Assembly: GCA_037976565.1 (NCBI GenBank)
Contig: CP137674.1
Coordinates: forward strand, 7,669,789 to 7,733,788
Direction: 5' to 3'
From: Mesocentrotus franciscanus
Lineage: Eukaryota > Echinodermata > Echinoidea > Camarodonta > Strongylocentrotidae
Length of the DNA: 64,000 bases
Part shown: piece by piece, positions 40,601 to 51,900 of the stretch
Numbering within the stretch: the first letter of the stretch is position 1
How the letters are laid out: every line of letters begins with the position of its first letter
Notes under the pieces: model-generated
Told to the model about the DNA's origin: nothing
Databases searched by the model: none
The model's input: only the letters and a program-made list of their open reading frames with translations
Translations under genes and position numbers: made by a program

Positions 40601-43600
40601 AACAACAGTTGGGTTGCTAAAATCCCTATAAAAGAACAAATTAATGCATATACCTGAAATCGTCAACATGTCAAAGCTTTCTAGTGCCAAGTTATTTAAT
40701 TATTCCACAGAAAAATGTAAAGAAATTTTGTTAGTGTTTTCTACACCAAGACAGAAGTTTATGAAAATACACCCTTAAAAAAAAATCTATCTCTTACATG
40801 TTTTAGATAACACATGGCTATCTCGGGGAGCTGGGAAACCAATGCTTTGCTTGCCAAGGCTAGCAAAACCCAGTTCTTTAAAATTCGTTTTTTTTTGTTT
40901 CATTACCAAATCCATCTCTGGATTAGGCATACATGTGCTGTATATACAGTGGCATAGATCCTTATTTAATACCTATTGTTCAGGGGGGATCTATTCATTC
41001 ATCCCCCCGTGAACAATAGGTATTACGTAAGGATCTATGCCACTGTGTGTATAAATATATATACTAATTGAGGATTTTCTCTCATTTTTCTTCTAATTTC
41101 AACTATTGCATGTACTATAAACAGCATCCTTAAAGTGAACTGCAAATGATAGTGATTAGTCTTTAGACGCACACTTATAATAACATTTCAGGTTTACGTG
41201 CTCAAAACTTCGTAGGTGACATCTTAATGAAATACTGTTCTGCTGTGCTTCCCTTTGCACATAATGCCTACATTTCTTCTTTAAACCTTCACTGTGAGCA
41301 CTGCATCCAATATCATTTTAACCCTGCTACTCAAACAGAAGATAACAAAAAAGAACAATGCTCTTGCTTGATTTATATTTTATTCTCTCCCATTAAAAGG
41401 AGGCCATTGGCAATCACCTATCACTGAAGCAGATGAATGATATTATGGAGAAGTTTGACGACTATGACAAAGACGGAGGTCAGTTCAACAGATATTGAAG
41501 AAAGATGAATAGATGAATAAGTAATAAGTAATAAGCAAATAATTACCGTTGGTGAAGGTGATGGGACAAACTATCACTTCCGAGGCGATTTGGATGTAGC
41601 TATATCTTCGCTGAGGAAAGATAGCGTATACATTCAGATCGCCGAGAAATTGATAGTTTGCCATCGCCTGAAACCAAAAGGTGATTATTTGCTTTATATT
41701 CCACATCGGAAACATTTCACTTCTTCCGTCATTTTAGAGCAATACGTCATCAATTAACGGCTAGCAAACGGTGTACGATACGTACAGTGCATGCAGTATG
41801 GTGGTGTGACTGTGACCATAGTTCGCGCGTGACCAAAGTTCGCGTACTAACACTAAAAGCGCTTAAAGAGGAGAACAATACGCAACGCACTTTCACTGAA
41901 GATAGTAGTACTATCTACACAGTTTAACGAACTTTTCTTCTCCCATCAGTGATGGGCAAACTATCTTTTATCACGTGATTTACTTTTGACCAATCATAGA
42001 TCAAGATTCTTAGTATGTGGAATATAATATCAAATAAATACATAAATAAATAGATAATGAACAAACAAATAAGAACATAACTGAATTAAAAAAAAATCTG
42101 TAAAGAATTGTGATGACAGAAGGAGGAGACATGCAAAGTTTCTTTCTTTCATGTATTCGCCAAATTTATGTTCATGTATACACAATTGCAGTTACTTTGA
42201 CGACGATATCAAAATGTTAGGTTATACCAATATCCCTCTTTGTTTATCACACAATTGCAGATTCAAAGATATCTTGGGCAGACTATCGTGCAGTTGAAAA
42301 GGCATCAGCTACTGAAAGTAACGCCAAAGAAAAGGTAAAACATTTTATTTCATAATTATTGCCGCCTTCTTTTTGTTTTGTTTTTTCTGTTGCTGTATCA
42401 TGGTGATGTTGATATAATGCATATTTTACAATCAATATACTGTACATGTATATACATATGTTATATTTATGCCAGGATGTTGTCATAGTTTGAGAGATAA
42501 AGATGCGATAAAATGAAATGACTGTCTTAATTTTAGTATCGTATTATGCAATTGTGTGATTGGCGCGACTGAAAGTTCTTCTCAAAATATGTAGATATAT
42601 CCAACAATTATCAAAGTTTACTTTATGAACATGATTAAATCTTCCTTGTGTACTAACACGTTGTGTTGTTTTTTTTCAACATTGTGTTTAATATATAAAG
42701 TAAAGATTAAATCAATTCAATGTTATCAGCCCCTCCTCTTCCTTCTCCTTGTCACCATCACCTTCATTATCATCATCATCATCATCATCAAGGTCATTGT
42801 CATCATCATCATCAGCATTATAATCCTCATTGCCCCACAATGAGGACTTTTTTCATGTTCTATAATTTTATTTTTGGGACTAAAAATCCTTTGTTCCAAC
42901 TGCAGTTCTTTCAGTACGACGCTGACGGAGACGGCATAGTTTGCTGGGAGGAATACCTTCTTGTTGAAGCTATTGATATTCTGGAAAAACAACCACAGGT
43001 AATTTTAAAATATGGTTTGCAATGAAAATAAAAATCTGTACTTTGCATATTGTCTATACTCTTTTTCTACTCTACTGCATTTCCCTCTTTCCCTGTCTCA
43101 TTCTCCTTCTCTCCCATCACACTCTTTTCTTGCTCCTTCTCATGTATACATTAGCGTGCTGTAAAAACAGAAAATTTTGCAACCTGAACAATTAGCAAAT
43201 TGTCAATGATTTGGGTTTTCACAGTGTGACTTTTCATCGTCTAGTTCACTGGCAAAACTTATGCACGTGAAAGTGCAGTTTACAAAATGATGTCGATATT
43301 GACATGTGATATCATAAGCGTAATTGGCCTGTTGAAGAAAAAAAAGCGAATCCAGTAATTAATGAAAGAACACAATCACAGGGACTTCTAAAAGTCCAAT
43401 TCAAGGCAAATTCAGTACCTATTCAAGCGCTTGGAGAAATCACTTTCAGATTATTATGTCACTTTTACTGTTCACACATTTCAAAAGTCGACAAGTCTTT
43501 CTAAATAACTTTAGATTGAGTCTATCAAAGACTAAGTGATTGTGTTTTAGTTTGTTTGAAACTCACGCACAGGTAAAACCTATACAAAGAATTTTCTTTT

Positions 43601-45356
43601 TTGTTTGTTTTAATATTCCTAAAGGTTAAATTGATGATGTACCTGACAGTTAAGGAGATAGAGCGCATCAAAAATTGTTTCCGGATGAAGGATGACCACA
43701 ACACAGGAGTCATCTCCGTAGCTGCATCAGCCGAGGCTTACTACAACTGGCTCACAGCTCATGGGTTAGTAAACCATGAACTGGTTTTTCTTTTTTTATT
43801 TCATCACAAAATATTTGTCTATAATGAATAACAACCAAGAGCTCGAAAGAGGTCTATTGAAATAATGATTTAAACAAATGGATATGTACAGCATCATTAA
43901 GGCAATTCATATTTAATGTCGAAACCCCGAAGAGTACTCATGAAAAAGAAAACAAAAAACAACAAAAGCAACAGGCCTGCAAACAAATAAAAACACAAAA
44001 AACAAGACAAACATAGAGAAAAAGTCATGAAAAAGAATCAAATATTCAAAGTTGGTCTGAGTCAAATAAAAAAAAATATGAATACAATTTAAAGAAAAGT
44101 AAATACATAAAAAGGAATAGTAATAAAAAATAACTGAAATTGTAAATGTTTTGGACAATGAGTAACAAAATGTATGAACCTACAAAGTTGAAATCACTAG
44201 CGATCATTAATATCCTCATATTGGCAAATAAATTGATCATAGAGTGATGTCCCGTCTTATAAAGAGTTAATTTTAATCACAAATAAGTGCATAACATATA
44301 GGAGACTGCAACCTTGCGATTGATTAGAGGACTTGCAATGGATTTGGATCAATCGCAAGTTAGAGGTGGCTCTGAACTATTTCTTTATTTCTTATGCAGT
44401 ACGGATAATGCTCAAATTATGCTTTCTCAAGTTTTATGATGAAACAGACATATTCTTCCTTACGGTATCATGTTGTCAGTGATTTAATTCATTTTTAAGA
44501 AATCATTATTTGATCAATGTGATAAGAAATAACAATTTGAATCATGATTTTTTTTACAGTCAAAGCTTCCCCTCATAAATACTGAATTCCTTTTGATTCT
44601 AGGTTAGAGTCAAGTCAGGAGGGAAGAGATGTCCAGGTACAGATGTATGACCCCTCGAACAAGCGAAAGTAAGTCTTTCTTAAGATACATACAAATCAAG
44701 TAGTTATTTCTGCAGGCTTGTTCGGTTTGGTTTGGTTTGGTTTTATTTACGATCATAAAATATGAAAAACAAACGTCATAACACATAAAGAAACAAAACA
44801 CCCAAAATATTTTACAAGGGAATATATTTAAAATGAAGACTGACTGAGGGATCGACTGCTTCAGATCAACTGATCAACCAACAAAGTTCATCTGTCATTC
44901 TAAAATTGTTGATAAGTAGTACCGGTAGTCAACTGATGACCATATAACATGCTAAATTGATCTTGGGTTACTAAGGAAATATGTCAGTTTAAGAGGAGAT
45001 AGTAGATGAAAAGTAATCGTACATAAGTACGACCCATTGACAACGTTAGAAAATCTTATATACTTTTCTACTTATCAGTTTTTGTTGAAATTTTTTCCAT
45101 AATTCTTAGATTGCAAGGGGCTCAAAATTGGAAGAAATGAATGAATATCATATTTAAAGTTTTAGAGATTTCTTACAGTTAAAGCATGCAGTCACAAAAA
45201 TGACTTGACACACCCTCCGTTTTTCTTTCCTCCATGATAAGGTTGATTACTTGGGAGAGGTTTATCCGCCAGCGGGCCCTGGCCATCCTCACTGCACGAC
45301 CGAACACCGCTACCATCCCTCCATATATCAGAGGTCATCCCATTGCAGCCTTATAG
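37378..45356 (+). CDS. PHF24: PHF24/GINIP-like protein: PHD finger plus EF-hands (complete, 9 coding exons)
   Basis: Nine coding exons (listed separately) join in phase to 376 aa; human PHF24 (KIAA1045/GINIP) is about 400 aa. Order: MGNAVMKHRKQRMQKK, a Gly2 myristoylation-type, strongly basic N-terminus; an Arg/Glu-rich linker (to 126); a C4HC3 PHD finger (C133, C136, C147, C150, H155, C158, C185, C188); two EF-hand loops (211-222 and 244-255); and a conserved C-terminus ALAILTARPNTATIPP, like the LYILAARPNSAAI end of the human protein. In mammals GINIP binds active G-alpha-i and tunes GABA-B signalling; this role is transferred by homology only. Orthology rests on the domain order and C-terminal match. 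The gene diverges from IFT74; intron 1 carries a large inverted duplication. Confidence 0.9.
37620..38885. repeat. Large inverted duplication in PHF24-like intron 1
   Basis: Blocks 37636-37687 and 38424-38503 on the plus strand reappear inverted and contiguous at 38721-38881 (TGGGTCATTCTTTAATAAAA; GAGGAGCCAGATGCAATCTC). The 740 bp between the plus-strand blocks is absent from the inverted copy. Confidence 0.85.
38590..39190. repeat. CTAG/TAGAC-rich cryptically simple DNA
   Basis: Dense CTAG, TAGGCCTA, TCTAGAC and TAGTATTA words; several short palindromes such as TAGGCCTAGATCTAGGCCTA at 38621. Confidence 0.75.
39667..39811 (+). CDS. PHF24: PHF24-like exon 2, residues 78-126
   Basis: Encodes HSDESEETPTTSYNKERSVR and ARYGSAPANLDYESMLE. 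Acceptor CCTAG, donor GTAAGA. It links the basic N-terminus to the PHD finger. Confidence 0.88.
40019..40204 (+). CDS. PHF24: PHF24-like exon 3, PHD finger, residues 127-188
   Basis: One exon holds the whole zinc finger: CGIC, CRIC, CSHQTC, then GWSCSDC before GTAAGT. The C4HC3 ligands are complete. Confidence 0.95.
40411..40431 (+). repeat. (TA)n microsatellite
   Basis: About ten TA units in PHF24-like intron 3. Confidence 0.9.
40947..41045. mobile_element. 99-bp hairpin MITE
   Basis: CAGTGGCATAGATCC at the left, its complement at the right; the arms continue TAATACCTATTGTTCA with a short GGGGGGAT..ATCCCCCC stem. TA on the left only. Confidence 0.82.
41400..41478 (+). CDS. PHF24: PHF24-like exon 4, residues 189-214
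   Basis: Encodes EAIGNHLSLKQMNDIMEKF and DDYDKDG, the entering helix and first half of EF-hand 1. Donor GTCAGT inside the loop. Confidence 0.88.
41550..42000. repeat. Local inverted and direct repeats, PHF24-like intron 4
   Basis: GATGGGACAAACTATCA (41561) and GATGGGCAAACTATC (41952) are direct; GATAGTTTGCCATCGCC (41651) is inverted to them. Probably one or two small elements; ends not resolved. Confidence 0.5.
42261..42334 (+). CDS. PHF24: PHF24-like exon 5, residues 215-239
   Basis: Completes EF-hand 1: loop DKDGDSKISWAD has Asp at positions 1, 3, 5 and 12 but Ser for Gly at 6, then YRAVEKASATESNAKEK. Confidence 0.88.
42757..42840 (+). repeat. (ATC)n microsatellite
   Basis: Interrupted ATC triplets about 65 bp upstream of PHF24-like exon 6. 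Confidence 0.9.
42906..42998 (+). CDS. PHF24: PHF24-like exon 6, EF-hand 2, residues 240-270
   Basis: Loop DADGDGIVCWEE is a canonical calcium-binding EF loop with Asp 1/3/5, Gly 6, a hydrophobic residue at 8 and Glu 12. Phase 0 both ends. Confidence 0.94.
43625..43764 (+). CDS. PHF24: PHF24-like exon 7, residues 271-317
   Basis: Encodes VKLMMYLTVKEIERIKNCFR (human RLLTVKERERARAAF) and AEAYYNWLTAHG. GTTAGT is taken as donor because it keeps frame with exon 8. Confidence 0.9.
44603..44668 (+). CDS. PHF24: PHF24-like exon 8, residues 317-339
   Basis: Encodes LESSQEGRDVQVQMYDPSNK. Acceptor TTCTAG, donor GTAAGT. The match to human here is weak, but the frame is maintained. Confidence 0.85.
45242..45356 (+). 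CDS. PHF24: PHF24-like exon 9, residues 339-376 and stop
   Basis: Encodes LITWERFIRQRALAILTARP then NTATIPPYIRGHPIAAL and TAG. The W..F....L.IL.ARPN pattern is shared with vertebrate PHF24. An AATAAA lies near 45517. Confidence 0.92.
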
Positions 45357-45919
45357 ATCATGCTGCCACGGAATGATCATTGGCATGTCACCTGCATAGG
45401 TCATATCTGCACATGTCATATTTTCAAGCATTTCGCTTACAATGGCAGTCCTTCTTCCACAAATAATTATTTAAAATTTGTAGAAAATATCATATTTTTA
45501 CAATTCCAACAAAATAAAATAATAATTGTTATTTATATCTGCGTACTTATTTACGATTCATTGTCAGAAAGTACCTTTTTGTATTTTATGTTCATGTTAT
45601 CAACAAAATTATTTATATTTATATGGAATGCAGAAGAAAATGAATCAAATCAAATCTTGCCAGTGCCCCAAGAAATTTGATAATGTATATTTTAAACCCC
45701 AGTGAAACTGCCAAACCGACCAATTCTTGGCCATAGGGTAAATGTTATTTTTATTTCTCGGTCTGTTATCGGTCCGGCGTCGGATTGTTGTTTTTCTTGC
45801 ATTAAATATGGCAGAATGATCTAAAGAGAGTTGCAAAATTAATAATTTCCATGCTCTTTTATAATATTTATAGGGATTAAAATTTCATTGAGTTTGTCAA
45901 GTGTTTTTTTGAAGAACCT
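45357..45919. other. PHF24-like 3' flank
   Basis: Probably holds the 3' UTR; AATAAA-type words occur around 45515-45525. No other gene. Confidence 0.5.
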
Positions 45920-46197
45920 TTAAAGGGGCTGTAGCATGACGAGACTATGCGTCTTTCCCGAGGCCCACTCGGGGAAAATCGGGTATAATACGAATACGGA
46001 CGCCGTGAACGCAGTAGGCCTATGTATTCACGTGCGTGTAACATACGCGAAACCGAAGCGTGAGGAGAACTTCAGTCTGTTTCGCGAACGCTAGTGCGCG
46101 CTGACCCAGTTAACCAAGTCCATTCGTTTACGTGCAGTTGTCCAAAAGAAGACGTAGCTGGCGTCAACCAGTATTTCCCATGCTACAGCCCCTTTAA
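45920..46197. mobile_element. TTAA-flanked MITE, family H, GC-rich body
   Basis: TTAAAGGGGCTGTAGCATG at the left and CATGCTACAGCCCCTTTAA at the right; perfect inverted ends. The body is richer in CpG than its flanks. Confidence 0.9.
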
Positions 46198-48364
46198 CAG
46201 TGGAGTAGCCAGATAATGATGAACTGGGGCAGATTCTTTGAATGTATCGTGGTAGACCCTTTGCATGTTGGACTGGCCTCTTTTCCGGATCTTCAATAGT
46301 GGAGGATGGAAACCTGCTCCGTCCAATGCTACATTCATTGTGGATTGTGGATTTGTAGATTTTATAAATAAATCTATTCGATTCGTAGGCCACTGCATTC
46401 TCTCAATTTCATTCTCTAAAAAACTCGTTGTTTTATCTTTATTTTTTAAATCATGCATGCACTTAAATGCTTCGAGGGGAATGGGATGTGTACATGATCG
46501 ACCTGTTATAAAATTTGATGCATGACTAAAACATGTTATGAAGAAATCTTGAATTATAATAGTATGTTGTATTATATGTCACTTGTGTCTACATTGGAAT
46601 CTTACCGGCACCAAAACGAAAATCCCAGACAAGGGCCGTGTCTTTAGTATAGACAGTTCTAATGATTCAAGTATAACTCTACACTAAAAAGAAAATGGTT
46701 TGTAATTTTGCGATTGATTTGAAGACTTGCGGTCAATTTGGATCATACCCCTTTAAGATGTTAAAAAGGTCAAGTTAATAAATGATAAATCTACCTGAAA
46801 GTGCTCAAAATAGATTATCATTTTAAATGGCAATGTCCCACTAGAAGAAAAGAATTGTACTGAAAAGAAGAAGGAGAAGAAGAAGAAGAAAAAACTTTTT
46901 AGGGGAGAGAAAAGGAGTTACTGAAATTATTTGGACTTATGTATGATTGGACACACTTTTCTCACCACAAAATAGTACTTTGAATGTGTTTGTAAGAATG
47001 AAATCAATTAACGATTGCAATTATTAAAAACATTTTTTAAAATTCATCTTCATATGTCAGATATGAATACACATCTACTGTGGTAGTACAAAGTGACTTC
47101 AACAATGCTTAATTATAGCATACTTTGTTGATTGTTGCATACTTTATATTGTTATCAATACAGCAAATTGATCGATGAAGCAATAAAATCGTTGCAAGTT
47201 CATCTTGTTGGTTAAAATGTAGATAATATGAACAAAACAAAACAGAAAGAAAGGTTTTTAAATTATTTTATGGGAAAAAAATGTCTGTTGTCAAAGGTCA
47301 CTGAATGTCTGATGTATGTTTGGATGTGTTAGGTTGTCGTTTTGACAAGAAAGTATAAATAAACTGTTACAATCATATTGACGTTAACTCATTTACTATG
47401 CCTTGTTTTAGTCATGTTTTCAAGTAAATGCATTTCCACTTTTTATGAATTCAGAACAAATAAAATGGTATTTTATTCAGCACAAGTCTTTATATAATCA
47501 ACAATGATTTACTCCATGATAAACCATTGCTTTTGTTTATATATTTTTTTTAATTTTTTATTGAAGGAAAAAATGTAATACATGTAATTTATACTTTATA
47601 CTATAATTTATACCTCATCCACCCCATTTATCAACAGATTTGAAAGACAATATAACATGTAATGATTTATATACACATATTTTGTTAACAATATTTGTAT
47701 TATTTGAGACCTAATATAGCAGACGAATTACAGATTTTAGTAATTCTTTGGGGAAAATACATGCAAAATGAAACATTTCTTTAAAGCTACAACGCTACAT
47801 GTGTTTTATTCACACAGGTTATAATCACCATCCCGTATTTTCGGTCATGGAAAACAAATATACATATATATATATATTACACAAAAATTTCATTGATTGC
47901 ATAAAACTTACACAAGGGTTATAACATAAGTTTACAATTTCTACTTTCAGTGAATACCGGGTAAGATCTATATATATATCACCACTTAGAGTGCCATGAC
48001 GAATTAATTAATGTATTTCTTTATGACGGAGCCTCCTGTATCGCCAGAAAGAGAGGGATGGTTCGGGGTGAAATTTTCCTGACAGTAACAAATCGTGGAT
48101 TTCGGTAACCTCGACGGTCCTCTATAAGCTCTTTCGGGGTGTACTGGGGGCTAGAAGGGATCATGGCGGCTTCGTGGGGGATTATATAATAATATATTAT
48201 AATGATTTTACTTCAGGAGCTTTATTTTTCTTCTTTAATGTAGGGCATTCGTTTGGCTCCCCATCTTTGATACGCCTATGACCTTGTTTTTTCTTCTTTT
48301 ATATTAAATTCATGCATAATCGACCTGAATGTTATCGACGAATCCCCCCTGGTATCCTAACACC
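46198..48364. other. Intergenic DNA between two converging genes
   Basis: AT-rich, with AT microsatellites near 47858. It must contain the 3' UTR of receptor A at its high end. No further gene supported. Confidence 0.5.
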
Positions 48365-48926
48365 TCAGTTCGAGTAAGTGTGCTGAAATTCAAGTCCATG
48401 CATCTCCACGTACCCATCATCAACCACCGATCTTCCTTTGTCGCGATCAACATTCATATAATCACTCACGTCAAGGCCATCTGGCTCTTCATATTCAATA
48501 GGGGCATATTTGGGGTCGAACGTGTTAGACATGATCTGCTGTACTTGATGTGGAGCACGTACAGGTAGACCGACATCGTACTCCCCATCAGCAACCACCG
48601 ATCTCCCTTTGTCGCGATCAACATTAATATAATCCCTCACGCCAAAGCCATCGGGCACTTCATATTCATTAGGGATATCTTCGGGTTGATGTGGAACACG
48701 TACAGGTAGACCGACATCGTACTCCCCATCATCAACCACCGATCTTCCTTTGTCGCGATCAACATTAACATAATCCCTCACGACAAAGCCATCGGGCACT
48801 TCATATTCATTAGGGGCATCTTCGGGGTCGGATGATGGCGATGGGATATCATTAGCCCGGCGGAAATATTGATTGTGATGTCTGCTCTCTGTGGTCCCTT
48901 TATCCACTGATGGAGCTCTATCTCCA
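48365..48926 (-). CDS. YWTD receptor A exon 8, repeat-bearing cytoplasmic tail
   Basis: 187 codons including stop. Two near-identical units, PNEYEVPDGF, RDYVNVDRDKGRSVV and DGEYDVGLPVR, then a third diverged unit IEYEEPDG, DYMNVDRDKG, GYVEMHG. DNA identity between units 1 and 2 is high, so the duplication is recent. Possible AATAAA (minus strand) at 48221-48226. Confidence 0.92.
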
Positions 48927-51900
48927 CTGCAAAAAATAAAAAATAAACAAAATATGGGTTGTATATGAATTATAGTAGGCGTACGGGTACAAGCTCGGCA
49001 AGGAGAGAGAGAGGGAGAGGGGGGTCTCAGTCACACCTCTAATTTAACCGACCTATTTGGGGGCGTTAGGAGTAATGTTTCTTCTTGTTCTGTGTATTGT
49101 CGGTCTGGTGTACGTATGTCGCACAGTTGTGACCATGCATGCACACTAAGAAATAAAGGTACAATTCTGCTACAATAGCAGCATCCTCTGCCAAATACGC
49201 GTACTAGGTGGAAGCAAATCTGCACACCAATTGCACCCTTATTTCTTAGTGTTTGGTGACTGAGGTATTAACATCTCTTATCCAAATGTTTACTTTCCTG
49301 TTATTATATATGTATTATATATATATATTATATATAAGGGAGTGAATTAAGTGATATTCCATTGCAGTGAAATGTAATTTCGTTATGTACAAACAGACCA
49401 AGTTATCCGAATATGAGGTGATGTACAACTGCCCGTATAGTAGCACAACTAACATTTGATATGTCTGAGATTTCCTCCCCGGCCCCCCCCCCCCACTCTA
49501 TGTCATTTAGGGTACGCGTATGCTTGTTCCCTCCCTTTGAAAGCACCCCCTATCTCAGACTGCCAACATTTCTGAACCCCCCTTTCGCGGGCTTTTCGCG
49601 GGGTTTTCCTCCCTTGGAGACCCCCTAAATCTGGAACACTGCTCAATGTACTAAGTATCTATGATATTCAAGATATTTTATTACCCCCTTTTTAAATTTC
49701 TCAGGAGTCCAAAGAGAGAGAGAAAAAAAAAAAAACCCCTTTTTAAAGAAATATCTGGGTGAAGAGTAAAAAACACCCCCTTTTTTTTACCATTCTCGGG
49801 TCGCGCGAAAAGTACCCGTTTACGGAGATTTTGGGAACACGAATGCGTTCCTCCGACCCCGGAGTGGGGGAGCCGGGATTTCCTCCTGACCACATCTTGG
49901 GACATAAATAGGCCTGCAAGTTTCATGTTTATTGAAACTGAAATTAACTGAAGTAACTAGTTTAACTCACATTTATGACATTGCATTCCGACAGTGGCGT
50001 AGCATGAGTCTACCCATTGAGGGGCACTGAGATGATTGGAGAGGCACCGGTCTTACTAGGCTACTAATAGGGGTGCAGGAGGTGTTAAACTTGTCTTCTT
50101 TTCTCGTCAGTTTCCCCTTTTACCTTTACCTATATTTCTCTTTTTCTAGCTGTTTTCTTCTTCACCCCTCGATGGAAAGGGGGGAGGGGGTACGTTCTCC
50201 TGTGCCGGGATAACATTTTACCTTATATTAATTCCTAGAGCTATCATCAGGATGATAGCAAGAATTCCAATGATCGAAGATCCGGCAATAATGATAATCA
50301 GCATTGATGTTGGCAGAGACCGGGACGCAGTGCCTTCTGTATATGGAATAAAGAATTTGAAAAATCGATTGTAATAAATTAGTTATGGTAAGGAGGACAC
50401 TTTTTTCTTCTTTTTTGCTAATAATACGATCGTAACGACTTTCGTAAATCCAACCTAAGGCAATTTAATAGCCTTGTACGTCACCTCTTGAAATAATTAT
50501 GCGAACATTATAAAGACGTACTAAGTAATCCGAAGATGATGTCATCGGATACACAATAGGGTATTGAAATTGCACCTGAGTTGATTTATTCGAAAGAATT
50601 TGCGATCCATTACCATTTTCAAATTTTCATACAGACACAATCACAGAGGCATTACTCCTCGACAATATTAAGGGAAATGAGATACTTAAAAAAAAATATA
50701 GGTATTGCAGAAAGATAGAAGGGTTTATTTAGATAATATAATAAATAATAATAATAGGCATTTCTATAGCAGTGTCTATCTAGAAATTCTATTTCGAGGC
50801 GCAGTAATTATTACCCCGGCTTTAGCCTAGCTGCCATACAACGCTCTAGCATTTCAAGGAGTTAATTCCTGCCAGGTACCCATTTACCGAACCTGGGTCG
50901 AGTGTGGCACATGAAGATTAATGCCTTGCCAAAGGACATTAATGCCGTCTCGGGGATCGAACCACGACCTTTGAATTTCAAGTCAAGTGCTTAAACCACT
51001 CGACTACGACACTTCTACATTTCTACTTTTCGTGTATAATTCATGTTCTTTGTGTATATGATGATGGTGATGATGTTGATTTTGGATGTACTTTTAATGA
51101 ATAATGTATGTTCTTTGTGTATATGATAATGGTGATGATGATTACTATTATTTCAATTCTTTATTCATTCATTTCTGTTTTACTTGCGTATTACTTCGTG
51201 TAAAATGAATGCCTTATTAGTTGCGTACCCAAAACATACATTGATGGGGGCGCTTCGGTGCATAGATTCAACCCTACATATTTCTATCACAAAGGCTTTC
51301 GTCATCCTACCAGGTCCCCATTTCTGTCCTGGGCACGGAGTGGCATTGTGGCAAATGTAGATTAACGTCTTGTCAAGGGACATTAGTGCCGTATCGGGGG
51401 TAGGATTATCGAACCCACGACCTTTGCATTTCCGGTCAAGTGCTCAAACCACTCGACTACGACACATCTACAAATAGGCTTAATTCTGTAGATCCTACCT
51501 GTCGTAGAGTTGACGGGTTCAGGCGCGGCAACTGTTGGAGGGGTGGATGAGGAAATTGTTGTGGTAGATGGACATGGTGCTTGTTGGGGTGCAGCTAGCT
51601 CGGACCCAGGATCACAAATGACTGTCGTAGAGAGTATAACAAGGATAACAGTGATAATTCGTCAATCTGGACTCAACATTGGATACGGCAATAAAGAGAG
51701 GATTGAGTTCTGGGAAAGGTGAATTTGTGAGGCTTTTCTTTTGTTCATGTTAGTGTGGAAGTTTATCATAGAATAAGGTGCCCTCTCAAAGGGATCAAAG
51801 AGATTGGATTCGATCATACATGGTTGCACGGATGCAGTAGCAGAGTTGAAGCCCCTTTGAAAGAGATGGTCTCAAAATAACGCCCTCATACTTAAAATGT

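Noticed and set aside
45645..46458. Frames overlapping the family H MITE
   Set aside because: They run across the MITE boundary and show no protein family features.
48329..48568. 79-codon plus-strand frame
   Set aside because: Antisense shadow of the receptor A tail exon.
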